DNA of 5,556 nt from Xanthobacteraceae bacterium. Lineage in GTDB: Bacteria > Pseudomonadota > Alphaproteobacteria > Rhizobiales > Xanthobacteraceae. Positions 4,485 to 5,556 of the stretch are shown one piece after another (within the stretch, counting starts at the first letter, position 1; each line of letters begins with the position of its first letter). The stretch is taken from the NCBI GenBank assembly GCA_030648135.1, contig JAUSIF010000367.1:1-5556 (forward strand). The letters are read 5' to 3'. Both the position numbers and the translations under genes were made by a program. Under the pieces are notes generated by a model. It searched no databases. It saw nothing but the letters and a program-made list of their open reading frames with translations, and had not been told where the DNA came from.

Positions 4485-5556
4485 ATGAACGCCCCTTCCT
4501 CCGTCCTCGCCCAACTTCGCTTCCGCCGCCGCCTCGCGCTGGTGGCGCTCATCGCGGCGGCCGCGAATTTCATCGCCTTCTATCCGGGCATCCTGCATCA
4601 CGACGCCTGGGCCTATTTCAAGGCCGCCCGCGACAACGACTGGACCAACTGGCAGCCACCGCTGCTCGGCTTTCTGTGGATCCCGCTGCAAAAGATCTAT
4701 TACGGCCCGCAGCCGATGCTGGCTTTGTTCGTCGCCGGCTATTGGGCCGGGTTCGCGCTCTACGCCGACGCGATCGAAGCGGACCGCCGCGCGCTCGCGA
4801 TCTGGACCTTCGCCGCCGCCTGCTTCCCGCTCGCGCTCAATTTCAACGGCCAACTGGTCAAGGACGTGAGCATGGCGATCTGCCTCCTGCTCGCGGCCGG
4901 GATTGCCGCCGGTCTGTTGCGCGGCGCGATCCGGCGGCGCCTGCTTGCCTTGCCGCTGATGTGGCTCTTTCTCATCCTGGGCGCCTTCATGCGCGCGAAC
5001 GCGCTGTTCGCGCTGCCGCCGCTCCTCGATCTCGCCGCCGCCGTTACCAGCGCGCGCTGGATGGCGCTCGGCTGGATGAAGCGCATCATCATCGTCTCCG
5101 TGGTCGCGGTCGCGATGGCGCCCGCCCACATCCTCGCCGACCGCAATCTCTTCCGCGTCGTCGACATCAAGCCGCTGTCGCAATTGCAGGTCCTCGACAT
5201 CGCCGGCATCACGTATTTTTCCGGCATCGACCGCTTCCAGGGCTTGTTCGGGCCGGACTTCGTCGCCAAGAACCGCACCTGCTACACGCCGAAGGCGTGG
5301 GATGTTTACGGCTGGGGCGCTTGCGAGGAGGTCTACGAGAAGCTGAAGCCGCAATTCGGCTGGCCGCTTTCCAAACTGTGGATCGACGCCATCGTTTCCG
5401 ATCCCCTCGCCTACGCGACCCATCGCCTCGCGCACATCAATCGTTTTCTCCAGTTCCTCTGCCGCGACTGCAAGGAGATGATTTTTACCGGCGCGCAATC
5501 GACCAACCAGAAGGAATTCACCTTCGAGCCGGGGATCATCTACAAGACGATCGACG
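4485..5556 (+). CDS. Polytopic membrane protein, GT-C glycosyltransferase-like (runs off right edge)
   Basis: The frame is open for 357 codons to the window edge. The ATG at 4485 is the only start candidate after the in-frame TAG at 4467. After a basic start (LRFRRR, 11-16) come about eight hydrophobic segments, including roughly 16-34, 77-95, 104-120, 129-147, 152-170 and 199-216. The first loop holds HHDAWAYF (38-45) and NWQPPLLGF (55-63). An acidic residue after the first span, followed by a W-x-P-P motif, is typical of GT-C enzymes that use lipid-linked sugars and act on the periplasmic side, so Asp40 is a catalytic candidate. LVKDVSMAICLLLA (124-137) and DIAGITYFSGIDRF (238-251) recall bacterial membrane proteins of this class. 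The part after about 218 is soluble-like and has Cys266, Cys280, Cys326 and Cys329. No Shine-Dalgarno site is visible. Substrate unknown. Confidence 0.75.
   Translation, partial: MNAPSSVLAQLRFRRRLALVALIAAAANFIAFYPGILHHDAWAYFKAARDNDWTNWQPPLLGFLWIPLQKIYYGPQPMLALFVAGYWAGFALYADAIEADRRALAIWTFAAACFPLALNFNGQLVKDVSMAICLLLAAGIAAGLLRGAIRRRLLALPLMWLFLILGAFMRANALFALPPLLDLAAAVTSARWMALGWMKRIIIVSVVAVAMAPAHILADRNLFRVVDIKPLSQLQVLDIAGITYFSGIDRFQGLFGPDFVAKNRTCYTPKAWDVYGWGACEEVYEKLKPQFGWPLSKLWIDAIVSDPLAYATHRLAHINRFLQFLCRDCKEMIFTGAQSTNQKEFTFEPGIIYKTID

Noticed and set aside
4017..5498. A 493-codon open frame on the minus strand.
   Set aside because: It is antisense to the plus-strand membrane protein from 4485. 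Its product is a low-complexity Arg/Glu/Gly/Asp-rich sequence typical of the antisense of a GC-rich gene. The plus-strand frame has membrane spans and family-like motifs.

Overview
This window looks like ordinary chromosomal DNA from a high-GC alphaproteobacterium, most likely of the Hyphomicrobiales (a Bradyrhizobium, Rhodopseudomonas or Xanthobacteraceae-like lineage). The placement rests on GC-rich codon use, GTG starts, and the recalled resemblance of the PurM, PurN, Ndk and CDP-alcohol phosphatidyltransferase proteins to those of that group. No database search was possible.

Layout: (1) 1-210, minus strand: the first 70 codons of a CDP-alcohol phosphatidyltransferase that leaves the window on the left. 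(2) 344-2042, plus strand: purM and purN, two steps of de novo purine synthesis, 1 nt apart and surely one operon. (3) 2073-4017, minus strand, convergent with purN: ndk, then a TerC/YjbE-type membrane protein, then a small exported cysteine-containing protein of unknown function. (4) 4165-4275, plus strand, divergent from ndk: a 36-residue single-span membrane microprotein with a strong ribosome binding site. (5) 4485 to the right edge, plus strand: a polytopic membrane protein with the look of a GT-C glycosyltransferase, cut off by the window end.

Functional picture: purM, purN and ndk are all nucleotide-supply genes (IMP synthesis; NDP to NTP conversion). The phosphatidyltransferase belongs to phospholipid synthesis, the TerC-family protein probably to metal (manganese) export, and the last gene to envelope glycan or lipid glycosylation. 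I see no RNA genes, CRISPR, insertion sequences, phage genes or toxin-antitoxin modules. No intergenic stretch exceeds 300 bases. The largest is 4276-4484 (209 bases), which holds an 11-base tandem duplication that begins in the end of the microprotein gene, a weak terminator candidate and a strong nested inverted repeat.

The least explained items are the 36-aa microprotein, the exported cysteine protein beside terC, and the glycosyltransferase-like gene with a strong hairpin where its ribosome binding site should be. Nothing amounts to clear evidence of a new multi-gene system.
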